Notes: generated by a model from the letters alone, not told the origin. A stretch of 64,000 bases of DNA from Allacma fusca (GCA_947179485.1 OX359249.1:43262250-43326249), one strand, 5' to 3'; shown: positions 12,367 through 26,324, counted from the stretch's first letter. Numbers and translations are program-made.

Positions 12367-15300
12367 GCTCTTGGGGCAGAGTAACTTATGCCTGTATTCG
12401 AACACTAATAATACACAATAAGGTTTCCCTGGGAGAGAAAGCTTTCTGAAGCAATGAGAAAATTGGTTAAAAAATAGTGGAGAGAGAAAAACCAGGGGGT
12501 GATTGAGTCAAACATTGAACCATTTGTGTATTTTTAGCTCACATGCAAAATAACAACAACTATGAATACCGGCAATTGGACTGTAAACACGTAAAAGGAG
12601 TTTTTCTTTGTACTGGCTCCATGCTCGGGCAACCCAAACCAATGGTCACATAAATGTAAGGAGCTGTAGCTGTAGGTTACACAAAAATATTTATTTGTGA
12701 AGGAGACAGTGCTTCGTCAATTCTACCGTAGGAAGGGTACAAAGGTTAACTGCATGGAAAAATGTGGCTACTAAAATGAAATAGCTGTCCATGAACTTAG
12801 AAGACAGGGAAAAGTAGCTAATAGGAATGTATGGATGAGAATCGCAAAAAAGTTTAGGCTGAGCAGCGCATGTAAGTATATAAGATGGAGCAACGACGTT
12901 TTTGAATGATGGCAGTAAGGATGGATGAGGAACTCTTCATGAAAAGCCCTATTTGATGATAGCAGTTGACTCCCAATGGGATTTGGCAATCTTTTCAAAA
13001 ACAAAAGTAACTCTTGTTCCTGTGCCTGGCTTTGGTTTCCCTCCCTGCTGGAATTTTTTTGTCATGTAGAAACTTTGGCCGTAGGCTTTTGTCCATTAGG
13101 AAGATTTCACACAACTAAAGCTAAATCTTATTCCTGACTTGAGACTCCACCGGGATCTCAAAACACCACTGGGACATTACTAGCTTCTGTGTACTAGGGA
13201 ACAAACCACGGGAGAAAGTCTCCAGCCTCAACGGAAGCAATGACATGTCTCAGGGAGATGCATCGACAGATGTAGTTTGTCCGCGGGATAGTTTTGAACC
13301 TCAAATCCCTTGACATTGTTGACCCTGTTTGACAAAACCCTGCGGGATGAATTCGCGGATCAACTATCATTATTTTCAAATTACTCGTCTCTTCTCATTT
13401 CTTTCCCCGTCCCTTGCTTTGACTCTCGGAGGTCACAAGGGTAGTAACGATGAGAGTTTGCATGTCTGCTTTTGCCAACTTGGACTGAACATATTTCCAA
13501 CATAAGAAGCTGAAGGAGTACAGAAGTCAGGAGGAACTTGTGAAGCTGCTCATATTAAGGTTGAGCTGAAGAAATATCATCACCTCGAGAAATCCTTTTG
13601 GTTAGGCTCTCCCTCAATTCTGCTACAAATTTTACCTCTCCTTTCGTACTTTCTCCATCTTGAACATGGGGACTCTCCCGACTTTTACTTACTTAATTCT
13701 GCTTCAAGGATCTACGATGACATTTTTATAACTGCACATAATTTACTTGAATTTTTAAGTTTTCCTTTCTCTTCCCTCTCTCCCGAACAAGTTTTTTTAT
13801 ATAATTTTCATACCAGCACATTTGCATAACTCTTGCTCAACTTCCTACTGCAAGCGTATGTACTACCAGGAACTGTCTCCCCTATTTTTAATATCAGGAG
13901 GAATCATGAGGAAAAACATGTTGGAAGTAGTCTATCTCATGGAGGAGGAATAGCCCAAATCCGGAAATCTCTCTTTTTTGGTGTGTCCCGCACAATCATT
14001 CTTTTTATGTCCCACTCGTCCCTCTTACAAAATTTAAGTCTGATTTCAAAGAAAATTTTTTAAGGGCATGCTAACACCATCCGCAAGGAAACCCCGTTGG
14101 CTGATATAATGAATGGTAGGCACAAGGGAGTGCCATAACTAAATTAATAATAGCTGGGGAGGTAGGAAAAAATTTCCGTATTTCATTAAACTTTCCCCAT
14201 GATGAATTACTAGAATTTTCTGAATATTTGTGCAGAAATTGTTAAATTATGCACACTCTGCACGCAGACTGGTTTCTAAACTGCGAATCTGCAGTGAAAC
14301 CTTTCCTCTCGCACATTCTCCAGCATAGTTTCAATTTTGTTGTAGTTTACGTCCTCACACATTATTTATACACAAACGGGGCGGGTTTGGCAGGAATTTA
14401 CAGCGTATGTGGCATTATGTCCAAGTTGGTCGAATATTTTCCCCCCAAAAAAAAACCTGCGTGGGTATTAATGTGTTTTCCCACGGAAAGAAGAACATGT
14501 TTCTCTAATTTCTCTTCTTAAGGTCTCGTTCCTATAATTATTACAGACTTCGATGGCGCCACCAAAATATGTACTGAATCTTAGAAGAATAATTGCAATT
14601 GACGTGGAGTCAGTGAACATTAAATTTTAAAGGATTAGCAAGAAGCTATAAATATAATTAGAAACTTTAAGTATTGCAAAAGCATCATTCTGTTTGTGAA
14701 TTTTCAATGCATAAGTCAGCAAGTAGTGAGAAGACAGAAATGCAATAAAAAACCACCTTGCGCCTCTGTACTGTCTTTGAAGATATCATAGAATTCGGCG
14801 GAGAAAGTTGGAGTATAAAACTTTATAGGAAGTGGAAGTTTTCTCTCTTCATGTATTCCAGGTACAAGTATAGTGTGCATTTGTGAGTACGGAATCGATT
14901 CAAGAGGTCGGACTCTGTGCTGCAATGGAGAACCATCCCAATGAAAAATTACAGAGGAAAGTTCTACATATTCTTGCGTAGTTTGTAGTGAGAGCAAGTA
15001 GACGCCAAATACTTTTACACAGTACTTTACACAGGAAACTGGGAACTCGAGTAACATCAACCGGTGCTTCTACACTATTTTTTGCTCTTTACATCCTTGC
15101 TTTACCTCTTCGGTACAGACAACAAATTTACTCTTTACTCTATGAGGAGAAAGAAACAAGAGAATAACTTGAGAGAGTTTCGAATAAAAAGAATAAAATA
15201 CACATGGTCAGACATTAGAGAGAAAATAGAATGGATGGAGAGCCAGGAGTATCTCCAGTATGAATAAAAGCACAGTACGATTACACATTGGATGAATTCA

Positions 15301-16486
15301 TACTGGCCTGCATAAGCACTGCGTCTGCTTTGACTTTGAGAAAGGGAACTTTTCTTGATGTAACCGTAACCTTGCGTAGTTATATTTTTACTATGTGGTA
15401 GTTTACACACTCAAGTATAACTCTTTAATGCATATACGGCATAGTAAAAAAAATTCCCCAAGTTAATAAAAATTGTCTACGAATAAATCAAAACAAAATA
15501 AATTTCGGGAGAGACTAACCCTTGGCATTCCAATGCTACGTCCTGGCTCACAGGTACCTAAATCTGTAGTAGGATACAGATGGGCTTTAACCGGAGTACT
15601 AATTTGTTACGCCTGTATTGTGACGATAGCTATGTATGTAAGGCCCACGTAAAGAAAAAAGAGAGTGGATAAAATATTCCACAATTCAAAGCTCAATTTA
15701 TCTCTCGCACTACTCCTCTCCAGCTTTCTCGTGAACTTTCCCCTTCAATTCTGACAAAGCCTCCCACTTGTAACTATGAAAAGTTGAGACACTCAAGGAC
15801 GCAGAGGACACTCTCAGTTTTTCAAATTATGGTCAATCCCAGTTTTTTAAAGGAACCATTACCACAGAATGTGCACAGGACGTGCTTTGCTTTTCAATGT
15901 AAGGGGAATAACAGCCTCTGGTCAGACGCTTGCCGTAGAATTATACACCAGAGCTTATGCAACCATATTTGACCGAGTTCTTTTTAAATGAAGGTTTTGG
16001 AGAAAGCAGCTTTCTCCTCAATTACTGCTTCCCTTTTTCATGTTAATTGTGACATCTCATTCATTAGGAAGAAAATAGGTTAATTTTTTCTTTGGACTTG
16101 AACAAATTACAATTAAATTGTGAAAAGTAATTTAAACCTTATATCTTGTTTAAAGGATACTTTCCCCTTTTGGAGACTTGTTTCCTCGCAGAGGACTGGT
16201 CTGTTCCAATGCATTTACTATGTTGTGATACTGAAATATGAGGACCCTCTTCATTAAAGGTGAACGACTCACGTAGTCAAGTCGTCGGTGAAAGTTATTT
16301 ATAACTACAGGCTTCAGAGTGCGGAGTCAAAAGAGTTAATCAAACAAATGATATTGTTACAAACGAGAGTCATTCGTTTAATTTGTACGCGTCAAGGAAC
16401 TAGCACTAGCGGATGACTGCTGTCGGGTTGGTGCACTTACTTTCCTACGTAAACTACCGTCAACTTGCATTTCAATACCGTGCATA

Positions 16487-16500
16487 CTTACATATGTAAG
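16487..16500. other. 14-bp perfect palindrome with CATATG core
   Basis: CTTACATATGTAAG is a perfect palindrome containing TACATATGTA and a CATATG E-box core (CANNTG). Palindromes of this length are expected a few times by chance in 64 kb, so only the shared core word makes it notable. Confidence 0.5.
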
Positions 16501-19305
16501 AGATGTGTGAGCATCCGTATGGATACCCTAATTAAGTTCCTTGGTGCATCAACAATCAATTTGTATTCACACTGCACGTTCGCAAGCTCATTCAACTCCA
16601 TGAATTAATTTTAAGGCTTCGCAAAAATATCCGATGTTTTTGTCTTGTCCTAGTTTTTCCGAGGAATCAAATCAGCATTATGTTAGTGGAAAATTATGGA
16701 AAATTAGAGAAAATCCTCGAAAGGCAGAGCGGCCCTGGCCCGTCCAATACTAACTAGTGGCACGCTGTCAGGTAACCCATGGATATGGAAAATTGTATCA
16801 ATTCACAAATTAAGGAGTTAGGACTTTCCCCTCCCCCAATTCTCATTTTCGGCTCTCATTAAATTCCCTTTCATTTCTTCACAGCAGGATTTCGAAGGCC
16901 AGACTGTTCTTCACTCTTCCTTTTTTAAATCCCTTGACGAGTAGCCTTTTTGTTTCCTCTAACCAGTCTCATAAGACGGAGGAAAGGCGCAAGGAATTCA
17001 CATTGGAAAGTCACGGGGGGCGGAGAAGAATTTTGTCTGTATCTCGTATCTAGACTCTGGTACGCACAGAATATCTCTTTCACTTTAAAACGTTATGATT
17101 GGTGCAAGGGACGATTAACCTCGACGGGAATCCGTGTTGTACTTTAGTGATTTGAGCTTGTTTTTGTCATATCTGCGGCTCCGAATTCCCTCCACACGAG
17201 CCGTCTGTTTAAGTCATGGAGGGAGAAATAAAAATGAGGAGAACACCTGATCGCGAAGCATTTCACATCATTTTACTTTCCTCACCTTCTCTCCTTCATC
17301 TCCATTAATGACATGTCAAAGAAAGGCAAGTTTAAGCTTCCCCTTAAGTCTGTCTACACCAACTTCCCTACATCGTGAGATCCGTATGAGTTGGAGTAGA
17401 TATAGATATACATACTTGGGGAAAGGCTCAAACCCAAGAGAAAGTTGGAACAGTGAAAACCTCAGGAAGTAAGAGCTCACGTAAAAACTACTTTAATGTG
17501 GAAGGAACCCGGAGACACGTTGGGAAGGAAGTGGTGAAAGAAAAAATATTACCAGAGTTTCAATTTAATACTAATGATATTCAAATCAGACCAACATATA
17601 GAAGCATTGCCTAAAATGCATGCTTTAAACGTAGCATATATTTAAACATGAGATCATATGCAGATAAAAAAAATCAGTAACGAGGATCTAATCCCTGTGG
17701 CAGTGCAGAGCTTAGAATTTTTAGCACCTGCAACTGCAACCGTATGAATACTTGGCCCAAGGAAATAGGGGAGATAGAAACTATTACGTAGCATACATAT
17801 GAAAAAACTTGTATGACAGTGTTTGCATTGTTAAAAAAACATCAGATATGGGCAAAAATTCTCCTTTCCTTCGAATTGTGACTTGTGAGTGTGGGTGACA
17901 GGCAAAGCTTTTAAGAGACTATTCACCATGTAATGCAATCAGAACTTACTCAACCAAAGATAATGAAATGAATCACGCAGTTTTTCAACATCCTCATGCA
18001 GCCTCACCTCCTATGTGTGCATCCATGAATAATAAAAATACACCAACCTTCCCCGCCTCGTGGGAAATTTGACGAGGAAATCATCAGTCTTTGAGGTGTT
18101 TCAAAGTGTTCATATTTCAAAATACGGATATATGCGGAAATCCGAGTACTTATATTAAATATAGCTACACTTAAATATTTCTTTTATGCATGACTATAGG
18201 AAACAAGAGAGTTTTTATTTCTACAGTGTACATTTCAAAAACAAGCGAGGGAAACATATGACCCTGGAAGGCCCTGAAGTGTAGGGAAGGTAAAGCATAA
18301 ATACGCATGAGTTAATTATCATCAATAAATTTATTTTTAATGTTCGCCACCCTCCTCATCCTCACAGATACGAAAGGGTTCTTGCAGGTATAAATTGTGA
18401 GCGTAACAGAGTTAGAAAAACTTTAGTCGTCACATTCACACAACTCAGCTGGTGAAAGGTATAAAAAAAAGTCTTTATAGTCTGCTCCAGCTCTCGTCCC
18501 TGCTAGTATTTCCGCTCACCTTCTGTCTGGAAATACCTGGAGATACACACAATGACAGGGAACTTAAGTAAGAGGAAGAGGAAAGGGAACGAGGAGAAAG
18601 CACCAGTCTCAAAGTTACAACTCTCTATAACGTTTACATTATAGTATCCTCAGCACATGAGACTGTGACAGGATTCTGGGAAAAGAGCCAAAAAATGCGA
18701 CAGTACATTATAATGACTTGAAGAGTTTTGTCAGCCTGCTCTAATGGAGCCCCACCACAATTTCCTTACCAATTCGTGTCCCCGCTTTCCCTTTTAACTT
18801 GAATCTCAGTTGTGATTCCCCTGTCGAAATTGATAGACTAGTCGCTCGGGTGAAAGAGAAGATAATGATATTAATTACTACATCGGTGTCAAAATTTTTT
18901 ACTTTCTTTTGTCCCATCTCTCCCTTTGAAGCATGACGTGATTTTGTTCCATTCCAACGATAAAAGCGATTAGAATATAAATGACTCAAACATGGTTAAA
19001 AATAACGTCAGTGTGCATTGGAAACTAGTGTGTCTTCCTCAGTACTTGAAACGTCTGGAGAAAGTAGTTCCCACACTTTCCCAAGACATTTCCTTCCCTA
19101 CCTTCCATCTCTTCTAAAAATGGTTCCATAGATTTTTCCCCCTCAAAGAAAGATAGCAAACGTTCAAAATTGTCTTAATGGATGAATGAGAAAAAAGAAT
19201 TCCTGTAGATGTTATTTTATTTTCCTAGATTCTCAGATATCATATTTCCTGAACCAGATGCTCTGATACCCTTGATTATTTCTTTCAGGAAATTCTAACG
19301 AATGA

Positions 19306-19323
19306 AGAGAGAGAGAGAGAGAG
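19306..19323 (+). repeat. (AG)n microsatellite
   Basis: Nine AG units, with purine-rich sequence continuing to about 19.45 kb. The surrounding purine bias keeps several frames free of stops without implying coding. Confidence 0.93.
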
Positions 19324-22300
19324 GTGTGGGAGGGCTGAGAAATGTAATGGTGTTTCCCCTATGAAAAAAATCGAGTGATGTAAAAACAGTGGGAGAAAGA
19401 GGAGAAAGAGATAGAAGGAGGATGAGAGAGAAACGGGGACTAAATTGATCAAAAATCTTGAAATCTCGATAAGAGGAAGCCTGCTTGAGTTATGACAGAG
19501 AGAAACAGGAAGCAGAAAAAAGAGAAAAATCCCAGTTGTTTCACGTAAGTAGCAAGAAAAAGCCCTTTCCCTCTCATATAGTGCTGAATGGTGGGTTATA
19601 AAGACAGCAAGATACAGTGGGAAAATTTAGCAGTTACGCCGAAAAGAATTGGTGGCAGCTTATGTTCGCGGCACGTCCAACTAGGAAAAAGGCAACGGCG
19701 AGAAGAGAGATACATGGAAGATCATCGTTGCAGAAAGTAGCAGACATCTTTTTCCTTGAATATTTTCTACTTTTCCAATGCTAAACCTGTCCCTCGCCAT
19801 TTTTGGGGCTCCTTTTGCTCCCCGTTCCTCCTTCCAGTTTATACACGTAACGGGACAGGATTTGACTATCAGTTTTACCCTATTCCCTTGAAAGTGCTGG
19901 TTTCCAAACAGATGACCAATATACAAACATTGCAGGGGGAAAACATGTACAAGCATTCAATATCATTTCCATTTGCCCGCATGGGTGGTTGGAGAAAGTA
20001 AGTTAAGAACAAAAGGCTGAAGGAGGTAGGGAAATATGAGCATCTATCCGAGGGACCAGTAAGTTCATGTCAACCGAGAGAAAATTTTTAGTTTCCATTC
20101 CAAGAGCGACTCTCTCCACCACCTCCTTACCATGCAAGTACATCCCATGGAGCATGGAGGTAGACACACGAGGGGCTATGTCAGAGGGAAAGTCAACTAT
20201 AATCGAGAGCTAGCCAAGGTTGGAAATTCCTTCCTATATCCTGTGTAACTTTTACTTTCTCCAAGCATTAACCTGCTTCCAAACTATTTCAGTTTGGGAA
20301 TGATACCAGTGCAGTGGTCAGTATATCTACACCTATATGATATGCACACTGTGGAGTGGAAGTCTGGACTTACAATACGAATTTCATGGTGAGTACATCC
20401 CTACAAAACCTTTGAGCAGGTCCCCACTATATGTAGATACACGTATCTCTTTCAATTCCGCAGGCACGCTCAAATGCACGGTTTGCATTGGATTTTTTCC
20501 TTGTGTGTAATTCAACCCAGTTTGTATTAACCAACACTGCTGCCTGGTTGTAATGTGACCACTCATGTATGTACCACCTACTAGGTTTTATTACGGATAT
20601 CAATGTAATTTGTGCATGTTCCCCATTCGCTGTCGTCCATGTCTCTGGGGCTACAGTGGAGCCTCGCCATGTACTCTCGCATAAAGGACTGAGAAATGTT
20701 TGTACAGGACACTAACCATATCCATTTTTTCAAGCATTCATCGACAATAGGCGGAGGCTTTGCAAAAAGTCGATCATTTCTAGAATTTGACAAGGCTGTT
20801 TCCGCGGATTCGTGCAAAGTCAAAAAGCAGTTGTGTATAGCTGCAATCAAAACTAAGCACCAGTTCTAGCTAACTACCGGTCATGTGTGATTGAACAACC
20901 ACACGACCATGAATGAAGCATTCAGTTTAATGCTACTACAGTATGTACGTCCGTATGCACATATGTCATGTGTGTGTGCAGCCAAGAAGTTTCCCTAGAA
21001 GTCTTTTCATGCAATTTCCTCATATGTATGTACATATGTATATCCATGTCTCCCAAGGAAAACTGAATCCATGAAAACACATTGAGTCTGTCTGCATTAC
21101 ATGGTTCCTTGCTTCTCAAAAGCCATATGTGCGTACACATTATTAAATATTACATCTATTGAGGCACACATAAAAAATCAGTGTAAACACAAATATACTT
21201 GGACTGACTCCACAAATCGATATAATTAACTACATATGAGTTCATTTTAAAACAAGGACCTTCAATCGAACTAATTAACATTGATCAAATAAACACTCTC
21301 CCTCGGGATTACCAAGAAAACGAAACAGTCATGCAAATATCCAGTTCCTTTGGGAATGGCTCTTATATACTTCGGACGCTTTCCATGATGACAAAATTAT
21401 TCCAAGAGCTATTTCAAAACTAATTTAACTACATACAATCAAATCAAATTTTTTTTTTCGGAGAGTCAATGCGTCACTGGGAATTCATACATGGCGTCAT
21501 AAACTGAGCATTGGGATAAGAGCAGTGGGGGGGAAAAAAGCTAATTCCTTCCAAGACAAAACTGCAAGAAAGACGTGTGAAAGATTTTGTGTGAAAATGT
21601 CTATGACTCGGTCCTTATTTATTTATCAGTTACACAAGAAGAAGCCATGTACATGTCTCAACTGTGTACATTTGCTTCTGGGAGTACACACTGTGCATAC
21701 TGTGCATTCCCTTTTTTCCCAGCGTTTCCAACGACCCACAATCCCAGTCCCCTCAACATGTAGAGTCTGTGATTGTGTAAAAAAAAAACCCTGCTTCGTT
21801 CTTCAAGCTGTTATCCATTTCTGATTTTATACTTAACACGTGCTGAAATTCCCAAACATGGAAAATGTGCAGTGGTCTTGGAAAAAAAAATAGAATGTAC
21901 ATGCAAATTACTTCCCTACTTCCTTAGTTTTCCTCACTTGAAACTTTATCCTGTTTTGAATACAAATTCGCTCTCTTTTTTTAAGGAATCATTCTCTCTT
22001 TAGAAAATGAAAACTCCCTCAAATTTATTCTTATGCTAACTATAATAGTGGAGTCATTATTGATCTACGAGAAGACTCTTACAGTACAGCCCATACAACA
22101 TTTACATAATAGTAGGGCCAAATAGGGAAAGTAGACAAATTATATGCTCTCAACAAGTTTATGGTAAAGTGCATAGAGCTTCTGGATAGGTACGTACGAA
22201 AAAACGCCTTCACTCTTCCCATCCCTCCCTACAAAAAATCTTTCAAAGTTTATGACACTTAAACTGAATGCTCCTTTCAATTTCTTACGGAGATTTACGC

Positions 22301-22691
22301 TTAATCCAGGCCAAGCACAGCCAGCGAGCAGAGCTGTGAGACTTATTGAATGAAAAGGCAAACGTCTGCTTTCCGAACAATAACCACACTCTGTTATGTG
22401 AAAAGAAACTAATAAAATCTAGACTTTTATTCTAATCTCACCAGGACTTGAAAATTGCTTATTGCATCTTCTGCAAACATTTTTCCTACTCATAGTCTCT
22501 CTAAACATTTATTGAGCGGAAATTGTCCTTACTAAAAAATTTTGCTCATTGATAAATAATTATTGTTGTCACGGATGGATCTACATATGGATTAAATGCT
22601 TCGTTTATTTTTGTCCTTCGGATTGAGTTACTGGAACCGAAAAAAAGGAAAGTAAAACTGGAAGTAGAGACTAAGAAGACTCTTCTCAGAG

Positions 22692-23090
22692 ATGGTAGAA
22701 TTTTGGCTAAAATATCCCCAAGGCTATGAAAAAGATAAGCAAATTTCTTTGGAAATGAAAGACGTGGGGCTCGCTCGTTCTGTAGCAGGAGAGCCGGCTA
22801 AATTGGGGGTGTGTGTTTGTGAAAAAGAATATAAAGTTTTGTTTATCACTACCTTTCCCCACAGCATGCATCCAGTGAGGCTTGTAATAAAAGTGGTAAT
22901 GCGGACTAAAAGTAAAAGGGCGAGCATGGTAAGAAAAGTGTGCCCAATCCAATCTACTAGTGACAATAGCAACAGCATATCAATGCTGTTGGGTACAATG
23001 TTGAGGATGCCTATGTGCATGACATGCTATGAGCTTAATCGAGGTTTTCGATTTCTTTCATCTATCTTCGTTCTGTATGTTACTCCCTAA
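22692..23090 (+). other. Unassigned ATG open frame (132 codons)
   Basis: This is the second-longest ATG frame. The start has G at -3 and G at +4, which is an acceptable eukaryotic context. The product starts MVEFWLKYPQGYEKDK, is basic overall, contains a short Cys-Val repeat from a GT-rich patch, and ends with a hydrophobic stretch. I recognise no domain. The opposite strand over the same bases is also open for 98 codons from an ATG-type start, which suggests a local shortage of stops and not selection for coding. It is most likely a chance frame. Confidence 0.1.
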
Positions 23091-23206
23091 TATGTACACA
23101 TAGCTTCCTCAACTTTTCTAGACATTCTATTAGAAATTTGAGTCATATTTCTTTCCATGGCGGTGAGCCTATTTGAGGATGTAGTCTTCGTTTCTCCCTT
23201 TCTTTC

Positions 23207-23210
<4 letters not shown>

Positions 23211-23240
<30 letters not shown>
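23211..23240 (+). repeat. (TC)n microsatellite, 15 units
   Basis: Thirty bases of uninterrupted TC inside a longer pyrimidine-rich stretch from about 23190. It is long enough to be polymorphic between individuals. Confidence 0.97.
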
Positions 23241-23242
<2 letters not shown>

Positions 23243-23496
23243 GCTTTCTCTTTGGGTTTTTCGTGTTTAGCCCGAAGTCAAGATCTTATGCTGAAACTGT
23301 AAGAGGGAACACATGAAGGGTTCAGGGGGTGTACTTATATGTTTAGAAAAAACTCTAAAGAGTATTACTGTGTGAGAATGACATGACACCGACAGGAAAT
23401 TGATCTACGGCCTTTGAACGTGAGTTTTAGACCTTTTGTACCAGTTTTCTGCTTGCTCACATCCCATTATTATGAGTCCTCAACGTGTATCTCTCG

Positions 23497-23514
23497 TCTC
23501 TCTCTCTCTCTCTC
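23497..23514 (+). repeat. (TC)n microsatellite
   Basis: Nine TC units about 260 bp after the larger TC tract, again in a pyrimidine-rich setting. Confidence 0.93.
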
Positions 23515-24068
23515 CCACTCTCCCCAACTTTCTTTTTCTTGCTCGTATATTTCCAAAGTGAACTAGAAGCAGCATCAAAAGAAACTGTGGATTCCACTTC
23601 CTCATTTCTTCTCCCCCATATCTTTTCAACCATGTACTTCTCCCTTCCCTCTCCCTCATAAGCCTCGGTTACGGTTGTAAGTACCTCAAACAATTGGCAA
23701 AACATCCCAAAAAAAACTCTCAATTCGATTTTCACCGCAACTTTCCCTCTCATATATGTAAGGAGACGTTACACAGGAGGTAATTATACCCCGACTAGTC
23801 TGTCCTAGTCCTAAGAAGCGGAGCATGCTGGAAGGGACTGGAGTTCACAACCACAAACAGAACATGATCCATTGTGTAATAATCACTAATAGACTTCCCT
23901 CTAATACAGACATTACAAACGTGCTAAACAAACTGCTACATCATTATCTCATCCCAGTCGGAAAAAAGCAACGCCCATTAGCTAGAGTTATGGTACACCG
24001 GTGAGCTTAATTAGTGTAGCAAATGTTTTTCCTATATGTGCCAAACTTTCCTCCGGAAAGCTTCACAA

Positions 24069-24107
24069 CCTCCTCCTCCTCCTCCTCCTCCTACTACTAC
24101 TACTACT
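24069..24107 (+). repeat. Compound (TCC)n(TAC)n repeat
   Basis: About seven TCC units pass without a gap into about five TAC units. The change of unit by a single base (C to A) suggests expansion of a mutated unit. Frames through it would give Ser, Pro, Leu or Tyr homopolymers, but none is part of a credible gene. Confidence 0.95.
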
Positions 24108-25041
24108 GTACGTAACTCCTCAAAACTCCCGCCTGTGAATGTTTTCATGGAAATTATACTCCTCTAAAAACTTGCCCTACTTTTCCAATTACACTTTTTG
24201 AATACATGCATACAGGCTTCGAGGAAGCTAACGGGTAAATTAAAACATTAAATGGAAACACACTCGCACATGTGGAACCTCCGCATGTCTAAAATCACAG
24301 GAGTGCAATTCTATCCTTTGTAGTTTCTCCTCACTTAATTCTAACATCCAACAAACCAATGACAAAGAGCTGGATGATACTTCCACTCCCGTAGATGTAT
24401 CCGTCTACAATCTCTATCCCTTCTCCGTAGAGGACTAGGGCTTATATAATTAAGAAATCACAGGGCTATTCATAATTATAATTACATGTATCTACTCATA
24501 AACTTCTAAGTAATGATTACAGTAGTTTTAATTAGTTGTAAGTTTTAATTTTAATAACAACAACAGCATTGTAATAACAATCACTCAATACCCAGAACAG
24601 AGCAAGTGCTTTTTTTAAAAATTGGAGTATGCACCCATACAGAGGATCTTACGCTATTTGCAAGAGTAAGGGACTAATCTGTGAGCCACTGAAAAATGTG
24701 ATAGAAATGTCGACGGATTTCCATGAAATCCCTCGAGACTTCCGATGGACGTCCGTGTGGAAATATTATCCCTGCAGGTACTTTACTAGGGGTAAACATC
24801 TCTAAATATTTAATTATAAGTAATATTAAATCAGCTACTACCCCAAAGTTTCCGCTGCTGGTTCATTTGAGATAAATATTTTCTACAACTGTGTGGTCGA
24901 GCGTCTGAGGAAATTCATTGTGTATATACTTAATACCTGATAATATTTACAAGATTATAAGAAGTCCTGATGAATTTCTAACCTAACCTCCACAACATAT
25001 CTATGTATGTGCACCCACATATGTTTGTAATGGAGACCTAA

Positions 25042-25052
25042 CAGGTAAGTAT
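25042..25052 (+). other. Perfect-consensus splice donor word
   Basis: CAGGTAAGTAT matches the complement of the first 11 bases of U1 snRNA over its whole length, with the expected cut after CAG. This is the strongest form of a 5' splice site. No exon or acceptor upstream could be supported: the frame entering the site is open for only about 57 bases. It may be a chance match or part of an unrecognised, possibly non-coding, exon. Confidence 0.2.
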
Positions 25053-25348
25053 TAGGCGTAAGTACATATGCTTGTCTCCCTGGCAGCTTTCAAGGTTTTA
25101 AGTCGTAATGGAGTGTAACAAAAAGAAGGGAGAGACCTTCTGAGGTCTGATTTAAAGTGAAGAGAGCGGGAGTCAATTGTTGGAGGAAAAAATGATACCA
25201 CGGAGGAGTCAGTGGCTTGACTCCAATTTCAAGCGACTTAAGTGATTATAAAGGCTTAAGAAAGTTTAGTGAAAAGTGGGTAATTCGAATCGTTGTCAGA
25301 AAGATGAAGAAAACCCAGAGTGAGAGAACTAAGAAAAAGTTTTCCCCT

Positions 25349-25374
25349 CACTCTCTCTCTCCCTCTCTCCCCTC
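25349..25374 (+). repeat. CT-rich imperfect repeat
   Basis: Mixed CT and CCT units with interruptions, making a polypyrimidine block of about 26 bp. Confidence 0.8.
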
Positions 25375-26299
25375 TTAGTTTCTCTCTCCCGAGTCTTTTC
25401 AATTGATAACTCGAGAAAAGTAGGAGAAAGTCCAAAGAGAAAATATATTTAGGCAATCGCTACCACCCACTATGAAGTCGTTAGGCCCATGTACGAACGT
25501 ATGTAATCGGTCCAGACAGACTTGAGACTAGTGGAAAGTACAAGATATTTTTATGCTTATTGACAAGAGTAGGTCTGAGTGCGGTCATTCCATAGAAATA
25601 TCTAGGGGAGCCGTCATCGTCCAATCACCCAGTCATTCCCAAGCTATTTTTTTTTCCAAGAGACCAATGCGCACAGACACCTCCTCACATACTCCAAGTA
25701 CCTCCAGCCAACACTCCCCCCTATAGAGATACCTATAGACAGCTATTTACTGACTGAAAAAAGTGTGTAATCAGAGTGTGATGTAGCATGACAGTCTATG
25801 TTGATGTATTGAGTTGCCAATAATAGAAGATCGCTTTCCTGGATATTTTCCGGCTTTGCTAGCCCAAAGAGCGGAGAAGTAGAAGGGAAAATAGTAATCC
25901 TTCATGATTCTTTGAAGCTTGCGATGGTGGTAAAAAAAAAGAATGGGAAAGTGGGTACGTAAAATGCTGGTGAGGTTCGAAGTGATGACAACAACAGCTC
26001 TGCTATATTTATCTATACTCAGTGTAGCGTATGTTCAAAAAAAACCCCGAGTTGGAGATAGATATTAACGAACAAGTTCCCTGTACCTCTTGTTATAATT
26101 GTATGTTTTTAGTGGCATTACACAAAGTGACTCGTACATATCTATATGCAATTATAGATACATATGCCCGTCAAAAGTAAACACTTGCACCCATGCTATC
26201 TGGAAGATACACCTGTTAACTCTCCTGTGCAATACCCTCCACGCACCATTATGCAAGTTCCTGCTTTGGACAGGGCTAAGACAGACGCATATCAGGGAC

Positions 26300-26324
26300 G
26301 TGTGTGTGTGTGTGTGTGTGTGTG
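26300..26324 (+). repeat. (GT)n microsatellite, 12 units
   Basis: An uninterrupted GT tract of about 25 bp. Open frames crossing it on both strands carry Cys-Val or Thr-His repeats and should not be read as proteins. Confidence 0.97.

Larger units (their letters stand above)
11709..19305. other. Gene-free AT-rich stretch
   Basis: No supportable gene. It contains the (CT)n tract at 11912-11929, a short (GT)n run at 12354-12366 and the 14-bp palindrome at 16487-16500. Open frames are at most about 115 codons and match nothing I know. The approximately 300-bp blocks between these marks look like unique non-coding DNA. Confidence 0.7.
19324..26299. other. Gene-free AT-rich stretch
   Basis: No recognised gene. 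It holds a T10 run at 21449-21458, a G7 run at 21527-21533, (TC)n tracts at 23211-23240 and 23497-23514, a compound TCC/TAC repeat at 24069-24107, a perfect U1-complementary donor word at 25042-25052 and a CT-rich patch at 25349-25374. The 132-codon frame at 22692-23090 is its longest ATG frame. The blocks between look unique and non-coding. Confidence 0.65.
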
